A stretch of DNA of 52,672 nt, taken from assembly GCF_001556865.1 (NCBI RefSeq), contig NZ_LSJY01000032.1:1-52672 (forward strand). The letters are read 5' to 3'. Made by a program: the position numbers and the translations under genes. Numbering within the stretch: the stretch's first letter is position 1; each line of letters begins with the position of its first letter. Source of the stretch: Sphingobium sp. CCH11-B1. GTDB lineage: Bacteria; Pseudomonadota; Alphaproteobacteria; Sphingomonadales; Sphingomonadaceae. Below are positions 52,620 through 52,672 of the stretch, one piece after another. The notes under the pieces were generated by a model. The model saw only the letters and a list, made by a program, of their open reading frames with translations, searched no databases and had not been told where the DNA came from.

Positions 52620-52672
52620 GGCTCTGTTGCAAAGATTGGCGGCAGTCAGAGGTAGGCTGTCGCTCTGCGCCG
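52620..52672. mobile_element. IS6100 terminus (right end of window)
   Basis: GGCTCTGTTGCAAA (52620-52633) is the IS6100 terminal repeat, followed by 39 more bases that are the exact reverse complement of 3-41. The element continues outside the window. It interrupts the 5' end of the Tn3 tnpA. It is inverted relative to the copy at 1-55. Confidence 0.85.

Noticed and set aside
1..52672. The matching inverted ends taken as terminal repeats of one 52-kb Tn3 transposon
   Set aside because: The 14-bp tip and following bases are IS6100's; Tn3 repeats begin with GGGG outwards and are about 38 bp. The Tn3 tnpA is itself cut by this end.
1..52672. CRISPR arrays, tRNA or rRNA genes
   Set aside because: No regular repeat-spacer pattern, cloverleaf or ribosomal RNA sequence was seen on either strand.

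Overview
The window is high-GC DNA from an alphaproteobacterium, most likely a sphingomonad (Sphingobium, Sphingomonas or Novosphingobium type). The grounds are codon use, the dense fatty-acid and xenobiotic catabolic genes, a DUF736 relic, BrnT/BrnA, and IS6100 ends, an insertion sequence that is common in these bacteria. Both ends of the window are the same roughly 53-base IS6100 terminus in inverted orientation (1-55 and 52620-52672). The window is therefore the segment between two IS6100 copies, on a plasmid or a mobile chromosomal region, or a contig broken at that repeat.

Layout. 1-5932 is patchwork: a truncated GNAT and a truncated AAA ATPase, a LysR/MDR oxidoreductase divergent pair, a TetR-Ohr-quinone reductase operon with a palindromic operator, a decayed large serine recombinase and a DUF736 tail. 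5976-15475 holds a copper P-type ATPase and two divergent operons that face each other across a perfect 18-bp palindrome. One is tetR, thioesterase, hydroxyacyl dehydrogenase and oleate hydratase. The other is a small catalase-like heme protein, an unknown protein and a DyP-type peroxidase. 15558-21082 holds a frameshifted MFS gene, an AT-rich orphan SUKH immunity-type gene, a GMC oxidoreductase, a DUF2147 protein, an orphan resolvase and a brnTA toxin-antitoxin pair. 21130-31622 holds an aldehyde dehydrogenase and a MalT-like LuxR regulator, then a TetR-controlled tripartite exporter (TolC, HlyD, two ABC-2 permeases, no ATPase gene) and a secreted esterase.

31918-46138 is a nearly complete long-chain fatty-acid degradation locus. 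The minus strand carries thiolase, FadN-like bifunctional enzyme, acyl-CoA dehydrogenase, nitronate monooxygenase, EtfB, EtfA, PaaI thioesterase, a PHA-system protein and an acyl carrier protein. The plus strand carries a truncated DUF3422, DUF2147, FadL porin, FadD ligase and a MerR regulator. FadL imports the acid, FadD activates it, FadE/FadN/FadA shorten it, and EtfAB takes the electrons from FadE.

46198-52672 is a transposon graveyard: a truncated MFS gene, an in-frame chimera of a Tn3 transposase N-terminus with a membrane protein, truncated tnpR, an IS3 relic, an intact IS110-superfamily element of the IS1111 type, and a nearly complete Tn3-family tnpA whose first codons are cut by IS6100. 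The IS1111-type element sits in what looks like the inner end of a Tn3 terminal repeat. Its downstream non-coding region has several hairpins, a 10-base segment complementary to that target and a 9-base match to the element's own left end, as expected for a guide (bridge/seek) RNA. This and the oleate-hydratase/heme-peroxidase divergon are the two most interesting things here.
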